Positions 7,920 to 14,682 of a stretch of 29,683 nucleotides of DNA are shown here, one piece after another. Below the pieces are notes generated by a model. The model did not search any database. It worked only from the letters and a program-made list of their open reading frames with translations, and had not been told where the DNA came from. Source of the DNA: CALEUX01 sp964608615 (GTDB lineage Bacteria > Bacteroidota > Bacteroidia > Bacteroidales > Marinilabiliaceae). Both the position numbers and the translations under genes were made by a program. Location: the NCBI GenBank assembly GCA_964608615.1, contig CAZSQG010000050.1, positions 1 through 29,683 of the forward strand, given 5' to 3'. Numbering within the stretch: the first letter of the stretch is position 1; each line of letters starts with the position of its first letter.

Positions 7920-8393
7920 TTAATATATCTCAATAACAAACTCAGCTGAAACACTCTTTTCTGCTGCATTTGTTAACTCAAAACTCAAATCGTAAAATCC
8001 GGGTTTTATATTATCCGGTATTGGTGAACTAAAAACATCTTTATTAGTAAATGATTGTAATTTACCCGTTAAAGTAATTGTTTCTATCTGGTCTTCCCAT
8101 GGATCATTAATTCCAGTAACAGTGCCATCGCCATCTATTTCAGAACTTTTTTTTTCGCCATGAAATGTAAGGGTTATCACTAATTTTTTCAACTCAATAT
8201 CATCACTAACACTTCCCGTAAAATTAATATGATTATCACCACCCATATTAAATTTAGAATCATTATCGGGATAAGTAATATTCAATACAGGATCAGTAGC
8301 ACCTTCTTCATTTTTATCTTTTGAACAACTGTGTAATAAGGTAAAAAAAAGTGGAATCAATAAAAATGAGAACAAAAATAATTTACGTATCAT
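7920..8393 (-). CDS. DUF4625-type lipoprotein
   Basis: A 157-residue protein with a hydrophobic leader and lipobox LLHSC (C23) followed by a charged SKDKNEE linker, so it is predicted to be a surface or periplasmic lipoprotein. The mature part has PVLNITYPDNDSKF, then a beta-rich Ig-like body ending ...GFYDLSFELTNAAEKSVSAEFVIEIY, which resembles the Bacteroidota-restricted DUF4625 family. Function unknown; such domains occur in cell-surface proteins. It is monocistronic: a strong promoter (8443-8473) precedes it and a terminator (7870-7896) follows it. Confidence 0.8.
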   Translation of the reverse strand: MIRKLFLFSFLLIPLFFTLLHSCSKDKNEEGATDPVLNITYPDNDSKFNMGGDNHINFTGSVSDDIELKKLVITLTFHGEKKSSEIDGDGTVTGINDPWEDQIETITLTGKLQSFTNKDVFSSPIPDNIKPGFYDLSFELTNAAEKSVSAEFVIEIY

Positions 8394-8442
8394 AAATAGT
8401 CTTTTTTTTTACTATAATAATTAATCAGTTTTTAGTCACAGC

Positions 8443-8473
8443 CAAAATTATGAAATCCATTTATTAAAACAAA
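8443..8473 (-). promoter_or_regulatory. Consensus Bacteroidota promoter for DUF4625 gene
   Basis: On the minus strand TTTG (8470-8473) is followed after 19 bases by TAATTTTG (8443-8450), matching both promoter elements at ideal spacing. Transcription is expected near 8436, about 43 bases before the ATG at 8393. Confidence 0.65.
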
Positions 8474-8672
8474 TCATTATAAAAAACTTAGGAGTTAAAT
8501 AAGCAATCGAAACAAACTACCCTTCCCTGAAACCATACTCCCAAGTAAACACTGTGTAAGCACAGAGTCCTGTATGATAAGTCGTATATTGGCGAATGAG
8601 CGATAAAGGGTATACTTGTCAAATTATTTAACTAACCTATATTGATAAATAATTGATATATAATACTATAAG

Positions 8673-9773
8673 TCAACTATCTAAACCATTACAATAATCT
8701 TTATAAACACGAGTTACGCCATCCTCAAGCTGTATTTCCGGCATCCATCCCAAGCCTTTTAACCGGGAAATATCCATCAGCTTCCTGAAAGTTCCATCAG
8801 GCTTTTCTGAATCCCATTTGATTTGACCATTAAAACCAGTAATGTTTTTAACCAGCATAGCCAATTCGCTAATTGATAAATCTTCTCCCGAACCAATATT
8901 TATATGCGTATTTCTAATTTCTGTAAGTCCTCTTTCCTTAACCACATCCTTGAAACCGATGTTTTGCATAATGAAAACAACAGCCCGTGCTAAATCCTGA
9001 GAATGAAGAAATTCCCTGCGTGGATTTCCTGTACCCCACAACCTAATCTCAGCACTATCAACGGTTTTATAAATTCCAAAACTATTAAGATGTTCTATCA
9101 GTTCTATATCATTAGCCTCCGGATTAATGCCTTTCATTGGTCTTTTTTGAAAATCTTTACGAATGGCATTAAAATCACCATTCATAAGATTCTTAGCCAG
9201 ATGCATTTTCCGGATTAAAGCTGGTAAAACATGAGAATTCTGTAAATTATAATTATCATTTTGCCCATAAAGATTAGTAGGCATAACAGCTATAAAATCA
9301 GTACCATATTGCAGATTGTATGATTCGCACATCTTAATACCAGCAATCTTGGCAATGGCATACGGCTCATTGGTGAATTCCAAAGGCGATGTCAACAAAT
9401 GCTCTTCTTGCATCGGTTGAGGACAATCGCGCGGATAAATGCAAGAACTTCCAAGAAAAAGAAGTTTTTTTACACCATATTTCCAGGCTGAGTGAATAAT
9501 GTTATTTTGAATCTGAAGGTTTTCATAAATAAAGTCGGCTCTGTATGTGTTGTTGGCCATAATTCCGCCCACTTTTGCAGCAGCCAGAAACACATATTCA
9601 GGCTTCTCCCTGTCAAAAAAACTATCAACTTTAACCTGATCCAATAAATCCAATGAAGAATGCGAAACAAGAATCAAATTCTTAAATCCTTGCAACATTA
9701 ATTCAGTGGCAATTGCTGACCCTACCAATCCATTGTGTCCGGCAATATAAATCCGGCTATTCTTATCCATCAT
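8673..9773 (-). CDS. fcl: GDP-L-fucose synthase
   Basis: A 366-residue SDR enzyme that epimerises and reduces GDP-4-keto-6-deoxymannose to GDP-L-fucose with NADPH, the second step after Gmd. The Rossmann motif GHNGLVGSAI is near residues 13-22. The family diagnostic segments LFLGSSCIYP, LEFTNEPYAIAKIAG (catalytic Tyr-x3-Lys) and GTGNPRREFLHSQDLA are present. It is about 45 residues longer than the E. coli enzyme because of a charged insert (about 185-235) before the GTGNPRREFLH motif, which I recall as common in Bacteroidota. Its ATG overlaps the gmd stop in an ATGA (9770-9773), so the two are translationally coupled. ATGATG at the start leaves one-codon uncertainty. Confidence 0.95.
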   Translation of the reverse strand: MMDKNSRIYIAGHNGLVGSAIATELMLQGFKNLILVSHSSLDLLDQVKVDSFFDREKPEYVFLAAAKVGGIMANNTYRADFIYENLQIQNNIIHSAWKYGVKKLLFLGSSCIYPRDCPQPMQEEHLLTSPLEFTNEPYAIAKIAGIKMCESYNLQYGTDFIAVMPTNLYGQNDNYNLQNSHVLPALIRKMHLAKNLMNGDFNAIRKDFQKRPMKGINPEANDIELIEHLNSFGIYKTVDSAEIRLWGTGNPRREFLHSQDLARAVVFIMQNIGFKDVVKERGLTEIRNTHINIGSGEDLSISELAMLVKNITGFNGQIKWDSEKPDGTFRKLMDISRLKGLGWMPEIQLEDGVTRVYKDYCNGLDS

Positions 9774-10885
9774 TCGAAATAATTAAGTGTTTGATATCCA
9801 CCATCTTTAAGATACTTATCCTTCTTCATTAGTTTAATATCCGAAGTCATCATATCCTCAACCAAAGCCTGAAGATCATACTTTGGCTCCCAGCCTAATT
9901 TCGTCTTAGCCTTGGTAGGATCCCCTATCAATAATTCCACCTCGGTGGGACGAAAATATCGGGGATCAACCGAAACAACACACTTCCCTATTAGATGCTG
10001 ATATTCATTAATATTACAGGCAATAACATAACCTTTTTCTTCAACTCCTTCGCCTCTGAATTCAACTTCGCAACCAAGCTGAACAAATGACATTCTCACA
10101 AATTCACGAACTTCTGTGGTTACGCCGGTTGCAATAACATAATCATCAGGATTATCCTGCTGTAGTATCAAATACATCGCCTTAACATAATCCTTGGCAT
10201 GTCCCCAGTCGCGTTTGGCCGATAGATTTCCAAGAAATAACTTATCCTGCATTCCCAATCCAATGCGTGCTACAGCTCTGGTGATTTTACGCGTAACAAA
10301 AGTCTCGCCTCTAATGGGTGATTCGTGATTAAATAAAATACCATTACAGGCATAAATATTGTAAGCCTCACGATAATTCACCGTTATCCAATACCCGTAT
10401 AGTTTTGCTACAGCATAAGGAGAACGGGGATAAAAAGGAGTTTTCTCCGACTGTGGCACCTCCTGTACCAAACCATACAACTCAGATGTTGATGCCTGAT
10501 AAAACCTTGTTTTATTACTTAATCCCAACAGACGGATGGCTTCAAGAAAACGAAGGGTTCCAATACCATCGGCATTGGCTGTATATTCGGGTGTATCAAA
10601 GCTGACTCCCACATGCGACATGGCCGCAAGGTTATATATTTCATCGGGTTGGGTTTCCTGAATTATGCGTATCAGATTAGTTGAATCAGTCAAATCACCA
10701 TAATGAAGAACAAAATTTCTGTTCTCAGTATGTGGATCCTGATATAAATGATCTATTCTGTCAGTGTTGAAAAGCGAACTTCTCCTTTTAATACCATGCA
10801 CAATGTACCCCTTTTTTAAAAGGTATTCCGATAAATAAGCCCCATCCTGACCGGTTACTCCTGATATCAATGCTGTCTTAGCCAT
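9770..10885 (-). CDS. gmd: GDP-mannose 4,6-dehydratase
   Basis: A 371-residue extended SDR that converts GDP-D-mannose to GDP-4-keto-6-deoxy-D-mannose. GVTGQDGAYLSEYLLKKGY at the N-terminus is the NADP-binding loop. KRRSSLFNTDRIDHLY, STSELYG (catalytic Ser/Glu), and YPRSPYAVAKLYGYW (catalytic Tyr-Lys) are diagnostic. NHESPIRGETFVTRKIT and the C-terminal RPTEVELLIGDPTKAKTKLGW also match the family. It is first in the two-gene gmd-fcl unit. No glycosyltransferase or flippase lies beside it, so the fucose-requiring glycan locus is elsewhere. No consensus promoter box was found in the 229-base gap upstream (10886-11114). Confidence 0.97.
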   Translation of the reverse strand: MAKTALISGVTGQDGAYLSEYLLKKGYIVHGIKRRSSLFNTDRIDHLYQDPHTENRNFVLHYGDLTDSTNLIRIIQETQPDEIYNLAAMSHVGVSFDTPEYTANADGIGTLRFLEAIRLLGLSNKTRFYQASTSELYGLVQEVPQSEKTPFYPRSPYAVAKLYGYWITVNYREAYNIYACNGILFNHESPIRGETFVTRKITRAVARIGLGMQDKLFLGNLSAKRDWGHAKDYVKAMYLILQQDNPDDYVIATGVTTEVREFVRMSFVQLGCEVEFRGEGVEEKGYVIACNINEYQHLIGKCVVSVDPRYFRPTEVELLIGDPTKAKTKLGWEPKYDLQALVEDMMTSDIKLMKKDKYLKDGGYQTLNYFE

Positions 10886-11114
10886 TACTTTTAATATTTA
10901 TTTTTATAAATATATTTTATCTGTAAATAGTGATTCAATCCCTATTTCCAAAACAACCAATTCTTATTATCAAGTTTCAGTAAATAAGCATTACTATTCC
11001 ATACTAAACAATTGAAACTTAAATTTATTCACCAACATTATCTGAGAACTCGTTGTTTGCCAATAATTGATCACTCTTCTAACCTTCAGCCTTCTCCTTT
11101 CTGTCATTTCACTC

Positions 11115-12098
11115 CTACTTCAAATTATCCCAATACCAACCAATTGCTTCTTTAAGTCCGTCTTTTATCTGATGTGTTGGCTTATACCCTAATAATCTCT
11201 GAGCTTTTTCAATTGAAGCCAGAGAATGAGGAATATCACCAAGTCGCTCAGGACCATAATTGATATTAACTTTGGCAATGGAAGGATCATATTCTTTTAA
11301 CGAATCTTTAAGTGCTTCAACCAATTCATTTAAAGTAGTGCGAGCTCCACAAGCAACATTATAAACAGTATTTATAGCCTCGGGTGTACTAATTGTTGCA
11401 GCTAATTGATTAGCTTGAACCACATTGGCAACATAGGTAAAGTCGCGCGAAAAAGAACCATCACCATTAACCACCGGAGATGTACCCGATTTTAAGTTCT
11501 TGATAAATAAGGGTATTACTGCTGCATAAGCTCCAAAAGGATCCTGGCGCGGCCCAAACACGTTAAAGTAACGTAACCCTACTAACTCCATTTTATAAGT
11601 TTGCGCAAAGACTGATGCATATAACTCATTAACATATTTAGTAACTGCATAGGGAGAGAGCGGTTTTCCAATCCTATCCTCAACCTTTGGCATCTCTTTA
11701 CTATCGCCATAGGTTGAACTACTGGCAGCATAAACCATTCGTTTAACACCACAATCTCTTGATGCAACCAGCATATTTAAAAATCCACTGATATTAACAT
11801 CATTGGTAGTAATTGGATCTTTAATGGAACGCGGAACCGATCCAAGTGCTGCCTGATGTAAAACAATATCAACACCATCGGCCGCTTTCAAACAGGTTTT
11901 TAAATCTCTGATGTCGCCTTCAATTAAATTAAAGTCACTATTTGAAAGGTATCCGTCAATATTTTCCCTTTTACCGGTCGAAAAATTATCCAGACAAATA
12001 ACCTTATTATTCTGTTTCAGTAAAGTATCTATAAGGTTGGAGCCTATAAAACCTGCCCCTCCTGTTACTAGTACTTTTTTATTCGCAATTTTGCTCAT
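11115..12098 (-). CDS. UDP-GlcNAc C4-epimerase, WbpP/TviC type
   Basis: A 327-residue extended SDR. VTGGAGFIGSNL (11-22) binds NAD. The catalytic triad lies in SSSTYG (126-131) and Y150-x3-K154 of PLSPYAVTKYVNELYA. LGSVPRSIKDPITTND and the NISGFLNMLVASRD stretch closely resemble the WbpP/TviC group that interconverts UDP-GlcNAc and UDP-GalNAc (and their uronic acids) for O-antigen or capsule, rather than housekeeping GalE. RYFNVFGPRQDPFGAYAAVIP is also typical. A TATTTTTG promoter box lies just upstream. It is near gmd-fcl but in a separate unit. Substrate preference is inferred from family resemblance. Confidence 0.9.
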   Translation of the reverse strand: MSKIANKKVLVTGGAGFIGSNLIDTLLKQNNKVICLDNFSTGKRENIDGYLSNSDFNLIEGDIRDLKTCLKAADGVDIVLHQAALGSVPRSIKDPITTNDVNISGFLNMLVASRDCGVKRMVYAASSSTYGDSKEMPKVEDRIGKPLSPYAVTKYVNELYASVFAQTYKMELVGLRYFNVFGPRQDPFGAYAAVIPLFIKNLKSGTSPVVNGDGSFSRDFTYVANVVQANQLAATISTPEAINTVYNVACGARTTLNELVEALKDSLKEYDPSIAKVNINYGPERLGDIPHSLASIEKAQRLLGYKPTHQIKDGLKEAIGWYWDNLK

Positions 12099-12116
12099 AG
12101 TTGAGGATTAAAGTAA

Positions 12117-12124
12117 CAAAAATA
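12117..12124 (-). promoter_or_regulatory. -7 box of the epimerase gene
   Basis: The minus strand reads TATTTTTG, a perfect TAnnTTTG match, 18 bases upstream of the ATG at 12098. This predicts a very short leader. No convincing -33 element was found. Confidence 0.5.
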
Positions 12125-12172
12125 AGAAATATTGTTATTATGAAGTAATAAAAGAACTAGGGTTTATCAATT

Positions 12173-12203
12173 AAAAAGGCGGCTCCATTGGAGCCGCCTT
12201 TTT
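12173..12203 (-). terminator. Terminator downstream of rny
   Basis: The perfect stem GGCGGCTCC (12178-12186) / GGAGCCGCC (12190-12198) with a 3-base loop is flanked by A5 and T5, which extend the pairing. It lies 18 bases past the rny stop. The symmetric A/T flanks allow bidirectional use. Confidence 0.85.
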
Positions 12204-12220
12204 AAATTATTTATCATACT

Positions 12221-13753
12221 CTATTTTGCAAAATTTATGGCCCTGGTTTCTCTGATTACAGTAATCTTAACCTGACCGGGATAAGTCATCTCTGTTTGAA
12301 TCTTTTTGGCGATTTCAAATGAGAGTTCCTCTGCTTCTTTATCCGTTACTTTTTCACTACCAACTATTACGCGCAACTCACGCCCGGCTTGAATGGCATA
12401 AGTCTTTAACACACCAGGGTAGTTCAATGCAAGCGTTTCAAGGTCTTTTAAACGTTTGATATAAGCTTCAACTACTTCGCGACGGGCACCTGGACGGGCA
12501 CCACTAATAGCATCACAAACTTGAATAATTGGTGCTATCATGGTTGTCATTTCAACCTCGTCGTGGTGAGCTCCAATGGCATTACAAATATCAGGTTTCT
12601 CTTTATATTTCTCAGCCAGTTTCATGCCAAGAATGGCGTGTGGTAATTCAGGATCCTCATCCGAAACTTTTCCAATATCATGTAGCAAACCAGCTCGTTT
12701 GGCCTTCTTGGCATTAAGCCCAATTTCAGTGGCCATAATTGCACAAAGATTGGCTGTTTCACGACTATGTTGAAGTAGATTTTGACCATAAGATGAGCGA
12801 TACTTCATCTTACCCACCAGTTTAATCAACTCAGGATGCAAACCATGAACCCCAAGATCGATGGTGGTGCGTTTGCCGGTTTCTATAATCTCTTCTTCAA
12901 CCTGCTTCCGAACTTTATTTACTACCTCCTCAATACGAGCCGGGTGAATACGACCATCGGTTACTAATTGGTGAAGAGCTAAACGTGCAATTTCACGACG
13001 CATTGGATCAAAACCTGAAAGAACAATGGCTTCAGGGGTATCATCTACAATAATTTCGATACCAGTAGCAGCTTCAAGGGCTCGTATATTACGTCCTTCA
13101 CGACCAATGATACGACCTTTTATCTCATCCGAGTCAATATGGAAAATAGTTACTGAGTTTTCAATAGCTGTTTCGGTTGAAACTCTCTGGATTGTATTCA
13201 GTACAATACGTTTAGCTTCTTTGTTAGCGTTTATTTTAGCCTCATCTACAATGTCGTTGATATATGACATTGCTTCAGATCGTGCATCACCTTTAAGCGA
13301 TTCAATAAGTGATTCCTTTGCTTCTTCGGCTGACATACCTGAGATGGATTCAAGTTTATCAACCTGTTGTTTATGCATTTTATCAAGCTCATCACTTTTT
13401 TTCTCAACCAATTCGAGTTGAGATCCCAAATTCTCGCGTATAGTCTCTACTTCCTTGTTTTTTCTTTGAATATCTTCAAATTTTTGATTGATGGCTACTT
13501 CCTTCTGTTTTAATTTACTTTCAATGGCCACCATCTTGGCATTTCGACTATTTATTTCCTTTTCATGTTCAGTTTTCAGATACAGAAACTTTTCTTTAGC
13601 CTGAAGAATTTTATCTTTTTTAAGAACTTCAGCTTCAGCTTCAGCTTCGCGGATAATTTTTCGTGAACGCGACTGAAGAGCTTTCATTACAATAACCCAT
13701 GTTATCACTCCACCAATAAAAAATGCAATAACTCCTATTACTATTATTTCCAT
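12221..13753 (-). CDS. rny: Ribonuclease Y
   Basis: A 510-residue membrane-anchored endoribonuclease that initiates mRNA decay. The N-terminal transmembrane helix (about 3-24) is followed by a long charged coiled coil (about 30-160, many K/E heptads). A KH RNA-binding domain follows (about 205-270, with IKGRIIGREGRNIRALE). The HD phosphohydrolase domain (about 325-425) contains LLHDIGKVSDE and AIGAHHDEVE metal-binding motifs. The C-terminal YPGQVKITVIRETRA is family-typical. Length is as expected. It lies downstream of zapA and a candidate 6S-like RNA on the same strand and ends at a strong terminator. Confidence 0.97.
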   Translation of the reverse strand: MEIIVIGVIAFFIGGVITWVIVMKALQSRSRKIIREAEAEAEVLKKDKILQAKEKFLYLKTEHEKEINSRNAKMVAIESKLKQKEVAINQKFEDIQRKNKEVETIRENLGSQLELVEKKSDELDKMHKQQVDKLESISGMSAEEAKESLIESLKGDARSEAMSYINDIVDEAKINANKEAKRIVLNTIQRVSTETAIENSVTIFHIDSDEIKGRIIGREGRNIRALEAATGIEIIVDDTPEAIVLSGFDPMRREIARLALHQLVTDGRIHPARIEEVVNKVRKQVEEEIIETGKRTTIDLGVHGLHPELIKLVGKMKYRSSYGQNLLQHSRETANLCAIMATEIGLNAKKAKRAGLLHDIGKVSDEDPELPHAILGMKLAEKYKEKPDICNAIGAHHDEVEMTTMIAPIIQVCDAISGARPGARREVVEAYIKRLKDLETLALNYPGVLKTYAIQAGRELRVIVGSEKVTDKEAEELSFEIAKKIQTEMTYPGQVKITVIRETRAINFAK

Positions 13754-13780
13754 TATTTTAACGTTTTAGTTGGTAAATAT

Positions 13781-13855
13781 AAAAAACGCATCTTTTCCTT
13801 GAATATGTTGCATCACTAACAAACTGTAAACAGTTGTTATCAAGGAAAAAATGCG
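13781..13855 (-). ncRNA. Candidate 6S-like small RNA between zapA and rny
   Basis: On the minus strand a 16-bp outer stem is formed by 13840-13855 and 13787-13802 (15 of 16 pairs). It encloses an inner hairpin (13817-13839, nine pairs with one bulged base, TAAA-type loop) and a one-sided 14-nt bulge (13803-13816). The outer stem is followed directly by six T (13781-13786), an intrinsic-terminator-like end. A long rod with an asymmetric internal opening is the layout of 6S RNA. In E. coli ssrS lies just downstream of zapA, the same relative position as here. The structure is seen directly; the 6S identity is inference. The 5' end is not defined, and it could simply be the zapA terminator. Confidence 0.5.
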
Positions 13856-13879
13856 GGATGTTCTAAAAAAGATTAAATG

Positions 13880-14170
13880 CTATTCTTCTGCTAAAATGTT
13901 TTCCAGTTTTTTATCTAACAATGAAACCGCTTCCAATATAGGTGTTGCATCATGATTATTCTCCATCTCCAAGGCTTTGATCACATATTGTAATGCCGCC
14001 ATAGCAAGAAAATCCTGCACATCCTTGTCGTTGTAGCGTTGATTATACTGTGAAACTTTTTCGTTAATCAATTTTGCAGCCTTTCGAATGCGTTCTTCAT
14101 CATCCCTTTCAACTCGTAAAGGATAATACCGATCGGCCACATTCACCCGTATTGAAAGCTTGTCATCCAT
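13880..14170 (-). CDS. zapA: Cell division protein ZapA
   Basis: A 96-residue protein that crosslinks and stabilises FtsZ filaments at midcell. The N-terminal globular part has LSIRVNVADRYYPLRVERDDEERIRKAAKLINEKV, typical of ZapA. The C-terminal half (about 50-92, DFLAMAALQYVIKALEMEN...VSLLDKKLENILAEE) is the helical dimer/tetramer coiled coil. Length is normal for the family. It starts 9 bases after the stop of a small coiled-coil gene, so the two form an operon, and a candidate small RNA or terminator follows at 13781-13855. Confidence 0.93.
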   Translation of the reverse strand: MDDKLSIRVNVADRYYPLRVERDDEERIRKAAKLINEKVSQYNQRYNDKDVQDFLAMAALQYVIKALEMENNHDATPILEAVSLLDKKLENILAEE

Positions 14171-14179
14171 CTGGTGTAA

Positions 14180-14473
14180 TTAACGATTTAACAGAGCTAT
14201 GCACTTATCAATTTCCCGCACAATTTGGTTAATCCTGACTTTAGTTTCATGAATATCTTCACTTGAAGCCTCTAAAGATCTGGAAATCTTTGAATTATTA
14301 AACCGCTCCTCAAGCATAGCATAAGAAGAAGAAATCTCTTCGAACTGATGGGTTAATTGAGTTATCTGACCGCGCAACATTCTATTCTCCTCTTTTTCAG
14401 TCTGATACCGTTCTACCAACAAGTCGATTTTCTCTTCAAGTTTAACAACAAAATCTATATTTGGATTAACCAT
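14180..14473 (-). CDS. Small coiled-coil protein upstream of ZapA (ZapB-like?)
   Basis: A 97-residue, almost entirely helical protein. Residues about 8-65 form a heptad-rich coiled coil (KLEEKIDLLVERYQTEKEE... MLEERF). The C-terminal helix ends IVREIDKCIALLNR. No catalytic motif or signal peptide is visible. Its stop is 9 bases from the zapA start, and a perfect TAACTTTG promoter box precedes it, so it is first gene of a zapA operon. Small coiled-coil proteins next to zapA occur in other bacteria, and ZapB is a coiled-coil partner of ZapA. A divisome role is therefore a reasonable inference, but I cannot assign it to ZapB by sequence. Confidence 0.8.
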   Translation of the reverse strand: MVNPNIDFVVKLEEKIDLLVERYQTEKEENRMLRGQITQLTHQFEEISSSYAMLEERFNNSKISRSLEASSEDIHETKVRINQIVREIDKCIALLNR

Positions 14474-14491
14474 GTTATAAAATTACACTTA

Positions 14492-14499
14492 CAAAGTTA
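14492..14499 (-). promoter_or_regulatory. -7 box of the coiled-coil/zapA operon
   Basis: The minus strand reads TAACTTTG, a perfect TAnnTTTG match, 18 bases upstream of the ATG at 14473. No clear -33 box was seen. Confidence 0.5.
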
Positions 14500-14662
14500 A
14501 CATTGGTTTTAAAATTAAGAAAAATTCTGACATACTTTTCTATTTATTAAATTGATTTAGTTTAAATATTACGATATTATGACGTAACACTTAAGCTATT
14601 AATTGATATAACCATTACACCCTAAACAAGATAACCACATCATAAAGCCTGAAAAAAAAAAT

Positions 14663-14670
14663 TATCTTTG
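14663..14670 (+). promoter_or_regulatory. -7 box overlapping the 5' end of the ygiQ-like ORF
   Basis: TATCTTTG is a perfect -7 box. Its last three bases (TTG, 14668-14670) are also the first possible in-frame start of the radical SAM gene. Transcription should begin about 7 bases downstream, which argues against that start. Confidence 0.55.
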
Positions 14671-14682
14671 TATAAAAAAAAA

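Noticed and set aside
8540..8600. Small hairpin CTGTG-TAAG-CACAG as an RNA element
   Set aside because: A 5-bp stem with no T-run or wider structure is expected by chance.
13026..13421. 131-codon plus-strand ORF
   Set aside because: It lies entirely antisense to rny, is serine/isoleucine-rich as antisense reads of charged coiled-coil genes are, and has no motif or promoter.
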